A stretch of DNA of 22,357 nt from Chlamydiia bacterium (lineage in GTDB: Bacteria > Chlamydiota > Chlamydiia > Chlamydiales > FEN-1388). The notes below the pieces were generated by a model. That model worked only from the letters and a program-made list of their open reading frames with translations, made no database searches and was not told the origin of the DNA. Each line of letters starts with the position of its first letter. Positions within the stretch are counted from its first letter, which is position 1. Shown here piece after piece: positions 7,956-15,392 of this stretch. The DNA lies in assembly GCA_023269335.1 (NCBI GenBank), contig JAHFTM010000004.1, forward strand, positions 1 to 22,357, written 5' to 3'. The position numbers and the translations under genes are program-made.

Positions 7956-8001
7956 AAGTAGTCAATCTGTTGCAGTAGGCACAATTTACATTGCTGAATA
8001 A
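7888..8001 (+). pseudogene. Out-of-frame C-terminus of the MATE gene
   Basis: In the frame one base behind the MATE frame, 37 codons read on to a TAA at 7999-8001. The first 20 residues, LALYNLSIFAIYFIRYQRTF, form a hydrophobic helix with a positively charged cytosolic end, as expected for MATE helix 12; the rest (TKTSSQSVAV...) is a polar tail. It has no start codon of its own and is best read as the displaced end of the gene at 6593. Confidence 0.7.
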
Positions 8002-8021
8002 AATTTCGAAGCATAGATTGG

Positions 8022-8052
8022 ACAGCCCGCCTTAATTTTATTGGGAGGCTGT
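8022..8052 (+). promoter_or_regulatory. Hairpin overlapping the Rhs ribosome binding site
   Basis: ACAGCC (8022-8027) pairs with GGCTGT (8047-8052), and three more C-G pairs (8028/8045, 8030/8044, 8031/8043) form with single-base bulges around an AT-rich loop. The right arm contains the GGGAGG (8043-8048) that serves as ribosome binding site for the Rhs start at 8061, so pairing could hide it. It could instead be a weak terminator of the MATE transcript, but no T-run follows. Confidence 0.35.
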
Positions 8053-8060
8053 GTTGTCTT

Positions 8061-11000
8061 ATGCGTGCTAATTTGCTCTTGTCTGTTCTGCGGCACAGTC
8101 TTCTTCTCTGTATTCTGTTTCTTTTTTCTCATTCAACTGAAGGTCTGGCTGAAGAGCTCTCTTCTACAACACGTATCTATGATGCTGTCGATGTGATTAC
8201 AGGTGCATACCACGACTATGAAGAAGACCTGGCCATCGACTGTCCGCAACCATTTGTCCTCAGTCGAACCTATGATAGCACGCGTGACAATTGGAGTTTT
8301 TTCTCCCACTGCTTGATTGCAAGTACTGAAAAAAAGAACACCCTGCAAGTGACAGCGTCAGACGGAACAAAACGAAATTATGAAAAAGTGCTTGTTAATA
8401 ACATAGGTCCGCTTGGAAGCCCTGTTTCAGAGCAAGCCAATTGCTATCGCCTTACTTCTGAAGTGCTTCCTCAAGGTAGCCTCATTCACTATCTGTATGA
8501 TAGCAACGGATGGTTGTCAGCCCTTCAAATGAAAAGTAAAAAAGGGCGCCTTTTTGCCACACTCTCGTTTGCTTATGACGAGCAAGCTATTCACGTTTTT
8601 TCAGGGCAATTGAAACTGGTCTCTTACTGCTTTCAAAATGGGAAATTAGCTTTTGTTAAAAGAGTGCAAAAACCGGATATTTCCTATAAGTACTACCAAT
8701 CACGCCTTGTACGTAAAGAGCTACCTGAAGGGCGCTTTTTGGCTATCGATTACAATGAAGAGGGAAAAGTAAAAGCTCTTACTGCACCCAACTCTTCCAC
8801 ACCACTTTTTACTTTTCGTTATGAGCCCGGTGTAACCCATGTTTTCGATGCAAAACAGAATAAAACGATATTTCGACATCAAGAAACAGAACTTACAAAG
8901 ATTGAAAAATATCAAGAGAGCTGTTTGTATCGTACTGACAGTTTTGTGTGGAAGGCTAAAAAGCTTTTTGGACATGCTGTGAGCGACGGCCAAGGCAAAG
9001 TACTTGAGGCAACAAAATATCAATACAACAAGCATAGCCTACTGAGTGCTATGCAGACTCTCAGCTGCCCGATAATGCCTTCTGCTCAGGGCATTATTCT
9101 TGACACTAACGACGTTGCAAAAATCAACGATATTGCGCCTCAGTACACCTATTCAGACGATATTTTTCATAACCTCATCCATAAACAGATCAGTAAAACG
9201 AGCTTTGTTACCTACGAATATAAGATGGGTACAAACCTTCTTGCAAGAGAGTTTGTTTGGATTGATAACAAAATGACTAACAGTACTTTCTATTCATATG
9301 ACGATGAGACAGGGCAGCTTCTACGTAAAGAAGATGATGATGGTACTTATAAAACAGTAGTTGAGATGTCGCCTAGAAAATACCTTTTACACACGCTTGA
9401 CACTCAGACTATCCAAGAAAAGCGCTCCAATAAAATAACAGATGAAACGACGCCACCTGTCTGTACGCAAAACAGCTATGATGAGCTTGGTAGATTGATC
9501 TCAAATAAAATATACACTAACCTTGTCACACCAGTAAAAAGCGAAGAATTTGCCTATGATGCGCACCATAATCTTACCCGCTCTGTAGACTCCTTAGGTG
9601 CTGTCACTCTGTATAGCTACGATGCCAATGATAATCTGATTGAAAAAAAGGAGTGCGCAAATGGCCGCATTACTACTTTTCAGTATGATCTTTTGAACAA
9701 CCTTGTTGTAAAAAATGAGCTCTACCCAAATCAAGAAGGGATCGTCACTCAGAGCTTTGAATATGATTCTCAAGGCAACATAATCAGAACGACAGATCGC
9801 TATGGCAGCCAGACAGAGTATAGCTACGATGCCTTTTCGCGCCTTATCGCCATCACCTATCCTCGTGTGCAGAATGAACAGGGCTATCCGATACAGCCGC
9901 AGGAACTTTTTACCTATGATATTTTTAATGGCATGACAAGTAGAACAGATCCAAAAGGCTCTGTCACAAGCTATATCCGTAACTCCAAGGGTAAAACATT
10001 AGAGATTAGCTACCCAGATGCTACCTGTGAGCGTATTCGCTATGATGAAGAGGGCCTGCTCACCCACAAACTTGAGCGAGAAAAAGTACTCACCAAATAC
10101 CAGTATAAGAGCCCCACAACTATTGCTGCAGTTGAACGCTACACTTTAAAAGCTGATGGAACAGCTGACGAGCGTATCTTTCGACAAGAGCCTTTACAAA
10201 CGAAAAAGTATGATTATAAGTATGACCTGTTGCAACGACCAATCCAAAAAATAGGCTCTATCGACAATGCTTCTAACCTCGTTACCGGCAAGTCTTTTAG
10301 CCTCGCTGAATGTGTCAAGTATGATGCACTTGATCAAATTATTGAACGCTGGATTGAAGAGCCTGATAAAACAGTGAGCTATCAACAAAGCATGATCTAT
10401 GATGCCTTCGGCAACGTTGCAAAAATCATGACAGGTGACAGCTTTGAAGCGATTGACTACGTACAGGGCAATAGACCGGTACGGATTGCAACAACTACGG
10501 GAGTGACGCATATTGAGTACCATGAACATCCGGCTACTCAGGGAAACTATGTTCTTGAAAAGGTGATCACCGATCCACAAGGTGTTGTCACGACTCTCTT
10601 TATGGATGCTTTGGAGCGTGTAGTTTTAGTGACTTGCAAAGACCCTTATGGGGCGCCTCTTTTTCAAAAAGAGCTTTTCTATGACGCAGCGGGTAACCTG
10701 GCTACAACAGTAGAAAGTGGTAAAAATAAGCAATCACCAGCTATTCGCACAGAGTGGAAGTATGATTCGATGGACAACCTAGTCACTCTGCAAGAAGCCT
10801 GTGGTACTGATGTGGCCCGCGCGCAGCATTTTAGCTACTCAAAACAAGGACTTCTTGAATCAATTTCCCGGCCACAACAAACAAGCCATTTTAGCTACGA
10901 TACAGATGGGAATCTTGTAAAAATAGCTTGCGCAAACAGTATTACGACCTACACCTATAGCAACGCAGGGAAGTTATCTGGAGGCACTTCGACAGAAGGC

Positions 11001-12905
11001 GTTTTTACGAGGCGTACGTATACCGATTGTGGGCAGATTGCAAGTGAAGAAATAACCGATGCCTACGGAAGCTACAAAGTGTACTACATCTATGACAAGC
11101 TTGGTAGAATGACCTGTATCCAGCTGCCTGATGGCTCTTTTATCGATTATGTGTATGAGGGTACAAAGCTAAAAATGATAGCTAGGCGATTTAAAAATTT
11201 CCTTCAAAGACACTCCTGCCTTGAAAATAGAGAATACAATGATCAAGGGCTTGTAACAAGTCAAAAGCTTGCTGATCAAAATACCATACAGAAGCTGACT
11301 TACACAAAAGAGGGTGCACTTACCTCAAAACAGTCACCTTATTTTAGCGAGGCGATACTGAGCCGTGATGCCTTAGGCAACCCCCTACAAATTGAGCGCC
11401 AAGGGACAAAGTATACATTTGCTTATGACTTTACAAATGCACTCACAGAAGAAAAAAGCGCGACCTCTTGCATCTATGCCTATGATGCAAAAGAAAATGC
11501 AGCTGATGGTGTTTGTAATGCTTTAAATCAACTCCTTCGAAAAGGAGACAGAGAGTATCGCTATGATGAGCAAGGGAGCCTTTGTGAGGTGGTATCACCT
11601 ACCTCAAGTGAGAAACTTACCTACAATGTAAACGCGCAGCTCACCGCTTACCAAAAAAATAACGACGTTCCTGTCAGCTACAAGTATGATGTTTTTGGTC
11701 GTTGTCAGCAAAGAGAAGAAAATGGGCTAGTACAGCGCTATTTTTACATTGGCAGTAGTGAAATAGGAGCGCTTGATGCGACGGGAAAAATTACGGAGCT
11801 CAAAGTACCGGAGTCGATAAGTGATGAAATTGCCACGGGTGTTGCAGCCATAGAACTTCAAGGCAAGCGCTACCTTCCACTCTCTGATCTTTTTGGTAAC
11901 ATTGTCTCACTTGTAGATCCCGTTTCAAAAAAGAGTGTAGAGTCCTATGAGTATACGGCTTTTGGACAAACAGAAAACAAAAGTTATATAAACCCATTTC
12001 GTTATCGGGGTTTACGCACAGATGCTGTTTCAGGTTTTGTGATGTTCTCCTATCGCCACTATGATCCCTCAACAAAGCGGTTTCTGACGCGTGATCCACT
12101 GGGGTATGCTGACGGCTCAAATCTGTATGCCTATGTACATAACAATCCACTTCGTTATAGTGATGACACAGGGCTGAAAGCGCTTTATGGGCCCTGCATG
12201 TGTCACATTAGCGACTGCGGGTTTTATATAGGCGGTGTATGTGGACATGGCGCTGGTGTCTATCTTGGTGATGATGGGAAGCCTGAGGCAGGTGATATGC
12301 CACAACCACGCATCAAAAGCACAGATCCAATCAGCCTAAATGAAACCAGTACTCAAGCAATGCTTTTTACAGGACTTGCAGCAGGTAAAGGGATGCTGAG
12401 TCAAGCTGGCTTGATAGACTTTTATGATCCATCTACGTGGGCATCATTTGGTAATGTGATTGGGGATTACGCTAGGGGTTTTGTGGATGCCAGTCAAAAC
12501 CAAGCACTCGACTATAAAAATAGCTCTATGTATGGTTTTGGATATAGTGCTGGACAGTTTTTAAAAGCATTTGATGGACCAGCAGGTGATCTTGCAGTAC
12601 TCTTTTTTACCCGAGGCATGGCTAACAGCCCAAGAGGATTCAGCAGAGTGTCGGCTGCAGGTTCACGAATTGCATCGTATGCGCCGAAAGTCACCTCAGC
12701 TGCCATAGTAGCCTTAGAAACAAAAGGCGTATCTTCTGCGTTGCTTTCATCACGCAACTTGAATAGCATGAGAGGAACTACGACACTTCGTTCCATCTTT
12801 GCGAGACGTGTGGAACTACTACTACTACTAGGGCCAGAAAGAATGGGGTCGGGCCTGCATAACTGCATAAGTTGTCAGCAAAGAGAAGTATGTCTTAATC
12901 TTTGA
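8061..12905 (+). CDS. Exported Rhs/YD-repeat protein with unidentified C-terminal domain
   Basis: A 1614-residue protein of the Rhs family. A Sec signal peptide is visible at the N-terminus (hydrophobic LLLCILFLFS core, probable cleavage after GLA near residue 30). Residues 40-85 resemble the DUF6531 start of Rhs shells (VDVITGAY...VLSRTYDS). Many YD repeats follow (YDELGRLIS, YSYDANDNLIEK, YSYDAFSRLIAI, YDKLGRMTCI). The core ends with the Rhs hallmark near residues 1310-1371: FRYRGLRTDAVSGFVMFSYRHYDPSTKRFLTRDPLG, then SNLYAYVHNNPLRYSDDTGL. Beyond it, about 240 residues form the variable C-terminal region, where Rhs toxins usually sit; it has Gly/Ala-rich helices and no toxin motif I recognise. 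Its last 45 residues look irregular (a Leu5 run from a CTA repeat, then CQQRE). GGGAGG lies about 12 bases before the ATG. No VgrG, PAAR or obvious immunity gene adjoins it. It may be an effector, adhesin or decayed toxin. Confidence 0.9.
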   Translation: MRANLLLSVLRHSLLLCILFLFSHSTEGLAEELSSTTRIYDAVDVITGAYHDYEEDLAIDCPQPFVLSRTYDSTRDNWSFFSHCLIASTEKKNTLQVTASDGTKRNYEKVLVNNIGPLGSPVSEQANCYRLTSEVLPQGSLIHYLYDSNGWLSALQMKSKKGRLFATLSFAYDEQAIHVFSGQLKLVSYCFQNGKLAFVKRVQKPDISYKYYQSRLVRKELPEGRFLAIDYNEEGKVKALTAPNSSTPLFTFRYEPGVTHVFDAKQNKTIFRHQETELTKIEKYQESCLYRTDSFVWKAKKLFGHAVSDGQGKVLEATKYQYNKHSLLSAMQTLSCPIMPSAQGIILDTNDVAKINDIAPQYTYSDDIFHNLIHKQISKTSFVTYEYKMGTNLLAREFVWIDNKMTNSTFYSYDDETGQLLRKEDDDGTYKTVVEMSPRKYLLHTLDTQTIQEKRSNKITDETTPPVCTQNSYDELGRLISNKIYTNLVTPVKSEEFAYDAHHNLTRSVDSLGAVTLYSYDANDNLIEKKECANGRITTFQYDLLNNLVVKNELYPNQEGIVTQSFEYDSQGNIIRTTDRYGSQTEYSYDAFSRLIAITYPRVQNEQGYPIQPQELFTYDIFNGMTSRTDPKGSVTSYIRNSKGKTLEISYPDATCERIRYDEEGLLTHKLEREKVLTKYQYKSPTTIAAVERYTLKADGTADERIFRQEPLQTKKYDYKYDLLQRPIQKIGSIDNASNLVTGKSFSLAECVKYDALDQIIERWIEEPDKTVSYQQSMIYDAFGNVAKIMTGDSFEAIDYVQGNRPVRIATTTGVTHIEYHEHPATQGNYVLEKVITDPQGVVTTLFMDALERVVLVTCKDPYGAPLFQKELFYDAAGNLATTVESGKNKQSPAIRTEWKYDSMDNLVTLQEACGTDVARAQHFSYSKQGLLESISRPQQTSHFSYDTDGNLVKIACANSITTYTYSNAGKLSGGTSTEGVFTRRTYTDCGQIASEEITDAYGSYKVYYIYDKLGRMTCIQLPDGSFIDYVYEGTKLKMIARRFKNFLQRHSCLENREYNDQGLVTSQKLADQNTIQKLTYTKEGALTSKQSPYFSEAILSRDALGNPLQIERQGTKYTFAYDFTNALTEEKSATSCIYAYDAKENAADGVCNALNQLLRKGDREYRYDEQGSLCEVVSPTSSEKLTYNVNAQLTAYQKNNDVPVSYKYDVFGRCQQREENGLVQRYFYIGSSEIGALDATGKITELKVPESISDEIATGVAAIELQGKRYLPLSDLFGNIVSLVDPVSKKSVESYEYTAFGQTENKSYINPFRYRGLRTDAVSGFVMFSYRHYDPSTKRFLTRDPLGYADGSNLYAYVHNNPLRYSDDTGLKALYGPCMCHISDCGFYIGGVCGHGAGVYLGDDGKPEAGDMPQPRIKSTDPISLNETSTQAMLFTGLAAGKGMLSQAGLIDFYDPSTWASFGNVIGDYARGFVDASQNQALDYKNSSMYGFGYSAGQFLKAFDGPAGDLAVLFFTRGMANSPRGFSRVSAAGSRIASYAPKVTSAAIVALETKGVSSALLSSRNLNSMRGTTTLRSIFARRVELLLLLGPERMGSGLHNCISCQQREVCLNL
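11701..11718 (+). repeat. 18-bp direct repeat inside rhs, internal copy
   Basis: GTTGTCAGCAAAGAGAAG occurs here and again at 12871-12888, 1170 bp apart and in the same reading frame; both encode CQQRE. At this site it belongs to the normal YD-repeat core (DVFGRCQQREENG). Confidence 0.8.
12815..12829 (+). repeat. (ACT)5 microsatellite near the end of rhs
   Basis: Five ACT units in a row encode a Leu5 run in the Rhs frame. In the next frame the same stretch reads as Thr5 followed by RARKNGVGPA and a stop. Because the unit is three bases, unit slippage alone would not change frame. Confidence 0.7.
12871..12888 (+). repeat. 18-bp direct repeat inside rhs, terminal copy
   Basis: An exact copy of 11701-11718 lying five codons before the rhs stop. 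Here CQQRE is followed by VCLNL and the stop, not by a YD repeat, so it looks like a fragment of a second rhs core joined to this gene's end. Confidence 0.75.
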
Positions 12906-12978
12906 TGCTTTTAGCGTTATACAACTTGTCAATTTTTGCGATCTACTTTATACGCTACCAGAGAACATTTACGAAGAC
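12905..12978 (+). pseudogene. MATE last-helix remnant, right direct repeat
   Basis: Positions 12909-12978 are the second copy of the 70-bp repeat at 7886. An ATG at 12905 shares one base with the rhs TGA (TGATG) and opens a frame reading MLLALYNLSIFAIYF, identical in protein to the displaced end of the upstream MATE gene. After 12978 the two copies diverge quickly and the frame runs on to about 13105 through unrelated sequence overlapping the GNAT gene. No MATE sequence precedes it, so only the 3' end of a MATE gene is left here. Confidence 0.75.
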
Positions 12979-13001
12979 TGTTGGTCGAACCTTGGACTTT
13001 T

Positions 13002-13598
13002 ATGTACGTGTGCCTAGCGAAAAAACGCTACGATACCCTCCTACACTATGCCTTTGTTCCTCTACGGCAAGAGGACATGGAGCAAATTCGCCTCTGGAGA
13101 AATAGCCAAACAGCTATTTTACGTCAAAACCATCCCCTTTCACAAGCAGAGCAGACTAGCTACTTTACTACTGTCATCCTGCCCTCTTTTTCTGAAAAAC
13201 AGCCGCGCCAAATTTTATTTACCATTCTTCACAATGAGCAGCTCCTTGGCTACGGTGGCCTTGTCCACATAGACTGGCAAGCAAGACAAGCTGAAGTTTC
13301 CTTTTTGTTAGATACCGCAATCAAAGAGGCAAGCCGCCCCTTTAAAGAGTGCTTTTTGCAATTTTTACACGTGATAAAAGAGATTGCTTTTACAGAGCTT
13401 AAGCTTCATAAGCTAACTGCCGAATGCTATTACTCAAGATATGAGTTGATGGCAGATCTTACAAGCTTTGGTTTTGAAAAAGAGGGCATCATCTATGATC
13501 ATGTACTGAAAAATGGAAGTTTTTACAATTCCCATTTGTTTGCACTTTTTGCCAAAGAAATGAAAAGTAAAGAAAGGAAAGGAGCTGAAAAAGAGTGA
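13002..13598 (+). CDS. GNAT family acyltransferase, likely for nonulosonic acid synthesis
   Basis: A protein of about 198 residues with GNAT features: FVPLRQEDMEQIRLWRNSQ at the start (the LRPLxxxDxxxIRxWRN motif of RimJ/PseH-like enzymes), a central LFTILHNEQLLGYGGLVHIDWQARQAEVSFLL (strands 4-5), a helix with LKLHKLTAECY, and the C-terminal FGFEKEGIIYDHVLKNGSFYNSHLFALF typical of this subgroup. It would transfer an acetyl group from acetyl-CoA. Its neighbours, a pseudaminic-acid-synthase-type gene and a cytidylyltransferase, suggest a PseH-like role in N-acetylating an amino-sugar precursor. The start is uncertain: the ATG at 13002 is the first after the MATE remnant and has no good ribosome binding site, so the 5' end may have been rebuilt by the insertion next to it. 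Its stop overlaps the next start by four bases. Confidence 0.75.
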   Translation: MYVCLAKKRYDTLLHYAFVPLRQEDMEQIRLWRNSQTAILRQNHPLSQAEQTSYFTTVILPSFSEKQPRQILFTILHNEQLLGYGGLVHIDWQARQAEVSFLLDTAIKEASRPFKECFLQFLHVIKEIAFTELKLHKLTAECYYSRYELMADLTSFGFEKEGIIYDHVLKNGSFYNSHLFALFAKEMKSKERKGAEKE

Positions 13599-14656
13599 TA
13601 CAGCAAATAACCATAAAAAAAAGAGCCATAGGACCAAAAGAGCCACCCTTTATTGTTGCTGAAATGTCAGGCAACCATAACCAATCACTTGAGCGCGCTT
13701 TAAAGCTTGTTTATGAAGCACATCGCGCAGGTGCCCATGCTATCAAACTTCAAACCTATACGCCTGAAACAATCACACTCAAGGTGAAAACAGGTGATTT
13801 TCTGATCAAAGATAAAAAAAGCCTTTGGTATGGAAAAAGCCTTTATGAGCTGTATGAGGAGGCCTCAACGCCCTGGAAGTGGCATAAACCCATCTATGAT
13901 TATGCAAAAAAATTGGGCATTATCGCCTTCAGTACTCCCTTTGATCACACAGCAGTCGATTTTTTAGAAACCCTTGATACACCCTGTTATAAAATTGCCT
14001 CCTTAGAAATTGTTGACCATCCGCTCATTGAAAAAGTAGCAAAAACTAAAAAGCCGTTGATTCTCTCCACCGGAGCTGCCACCTTAGCTGAAATTGACGA
14101 GGCAGTACAAGTAGCCAAAAATGCCGGCTGTAAAGAGCTTGTCTTACTGAAATGCACAAGCGCCTATCCTGCCTTGCCTGAGACAATGAATCTACAAACG
14201 CTTCCGAACCTTGCTGCTAACTTTTCTTGTCCTGTAGGTCTTTCCGATCATTCACCCGGCATAGGCGTTTGTATTGCAAGTATCTCACTTGGAGCAGCAC
14301 TTATTGAAAAGCACCTCACGCTAAGTCGTAAAGATGGTGGTGTGGATGCGGCATTCTCACTAGAGCCTGCTGAATTTAAGATGCTTGTAGATGAATGCCA
14401 AAGGGCATTTCTTGCACAGGGAAAAGTAGAGTATGGAATGAATCCAACAGAAAAAACGTCCCATTCGTTGAGGCGCTCACTGTACTTTGTAAAAGATATA
14501 AAAAAGGGTGAGTTAATCACAGAAAGTCATATCCGCTCTGTACGCCCAGGTTTTGGTTTACATCCTAAATACTACCAAGTTGTCATAGGAGCAAAAGCAA
14601 GCTCAGCAATTAAAAAAGCAACACCTGTAAGTTGGGATCTGATCCTTGGAAAATAA
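13595..14656 (+). CDS. pseI: NeuB-family synthase, pseudaminic acid synthase type
   Basis: A 353-residue NeuB-family enzyme that condenses phosphoenolpyruvate with a 6-carbon amino sugar to form a 9-carbon nonulosonic acid. The barrel shows FIVAEMSGNHNQSLERAL, GAHAIKLQTYTPETIT, SLWYGKSLYELYEEASTPWKWHKP, IIAFSTPFDHTAVDFLE, YKIASLEIVDHPLI, LILSTGAAT, LLKCTSAYPA, VGLSDHSPGIG, IEKHLTLSRKDGGVDAAFSLEP. The SLWxGKSLYxLYxEAxTPWxWH stretch is characteristic of pseudaminic rather than sialic acid synthases. A C-terminal SAF (antifreeze-like) domain follows from about residue 288. It starts with GTG overlapping the GNAT stop (GTGA), with an AAGGAAAGGAG ribosome binding site about 12 bases upstream. It is intact and full length. 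The product specificity (pseudaminic versus a related acid) is inferred from motifs. Confidence 0.88.
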   Translation: MIQQITIKKRAIGPKEPPFIVAEMSGNHNQSLERALKLVYEAHRAGAHAIKLQTYTPETITLKVKTGDFLIKDKKSLWYGKSLYELYEEASTPWKWHKPIYDYAKKLGIIAFSTPFDHTAVDFLETLDTPCYKIASLEIVDHPLIEKVAKTKKPLILSTGAATLAEIDEAVQVAKNAGCKELVLLKCTSAYPALPETMNLQTLPNLAANFSCPVGLSDHSPGIGVCIASISLGAALIEKHLTLSRKDGGVDAAFSLEPAEFKMLVDECQRAFLAQGKVEYGMNPTEKTSHSLRRSLYFVKDIKKGELITESHIRSVRPGFGLHPKYYQVVIGAKASSAIKKATPVSWDLILGK

Positions 14657-15392
14657 AATCGAACTTTATGTACAGGCAAGAATGCGCTCTACAAGACTGC
14701 CTGGAAAGATTTTTCTCGAAGTCAACGGAAAACCACTCTTAGAATATCTTGTAGAGCGCCTTTTGTTAGTTAAAGAAGCTTCTGCCATTGTGATTTTAAC
14801 AAGTACGAAAGAAGAAGATGACCTGGTCGCACGGTTTTGTAAGTCGCGCAATATAGCCTGCATTCGTGGTCCAGAAGAGGATGTATTAGCACGCTATTTT
14901 ATTGCAGCGAGTATCAGACAGCCAACTGCCATCGTTCGCATCACAGCCGACTGCCCTTTAATCGATCCTCAAATTATCGATGAGGTCATCAGAGCCTATA
15001 AGAGTGAAGCTGACAAGATCGATTATCTTTCGACCAGCATAGTCCGAAGCTATCCTCGTGGCATGGATGTGGAAATCTTCTCATTTGAGGCTCTAAAAAA
15101 GGCACAAGAACTGGCTACAGCAAGTGACGATCGTGAACATGTCACGCTTTATATGTATCGCCATCCTGATCAATTTCGCATTCAGAATAAGACAAGCTGC
15201 ACTGACTTATCTCGCTATCGGTTGACAGTTGATACAAAAGAAGATTTCCAGCTTATACGCCACATCATAGAACACTTCTGCCCTGCAAATTCTAGCTATA
15301 CGTTAGCAGATATTGTAGCTTTATTAGAAAAGAAGCCTGAGTGGGTTAAAATCAATCAACACATACTCCAGAAGCCGATACGAAACGTATGA
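14646..15392 (+). CDS. SpsF-type cytidylyltransferase (intact copy)
   Basis: A 248-residue nucleotidyltransferase related to SpsF/NeuA/KdsB. It carries the nucleotide-binding signature VQARMRSTRLPGK (residues 9-21), EVNGKPLLEYLVERL, RGPEEDVLARY and the metal-binding TADCPLIDP (100-108), then YPRGMDVEIFSFEAL and a C-terminal TVDTKEDFQLI. It probably activates the sugar acid made by the upstream synthase to its CMP form. The only usable start is the TTG at 14646, since the first in-frame ATG lies inside the signature; it overlaps the synthase stop by 11 bases, indicating coupled translation. Its last 41 bases overlap the end of the convergent paralogue at 15352. CMP rather than another nucleotide is inferred from the family. 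Confidence 0.85.
   Translation: MENKIELYVQARMRSTRLPGKIFLEVNGKPLLEYLVERLLLVKEASAIVILTSTKEEDDLVARFCKSRNIACIRGPEEDVLARYFIAASIRQPTAIVRITADCPLIDPQIIDEVIRAYKSEADKIDYLSTSIVRSYPRGMDVEIFSFEALKKAQELATASDDREHVTLYMYRHPDQFRIQNKTSCTDLSRYRLTVDTKEDFQLIRHIIEHFCPANSSYTLADIVALLEKKPEWVKINQHILQKPIRNV

Noticed and set aside
10194..10580. 128-codon minus-strand frame inside rhs, and similar antisense frames at 8721-9035, 11800-12150 and 12512-12868
   Set aside because: They lie fully inside a strongly supported gene and show no recognisable domain; they are shadows of its codon use.
7886..12978. Rhs region as a classical transposon or integron-like element
   Set aside because: No transposase or integrase and no inverted terminal repeats were seen. 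The repeats are coding, diverged and 70 bp long, unlike target-site duplications.
12902..13105. 67-codon frame after rhs as an independent gene
   Set aside because: Only its first third resembles protein (the MATE helix 12 remnant). The rest runs out of frame through the GNAT gene.
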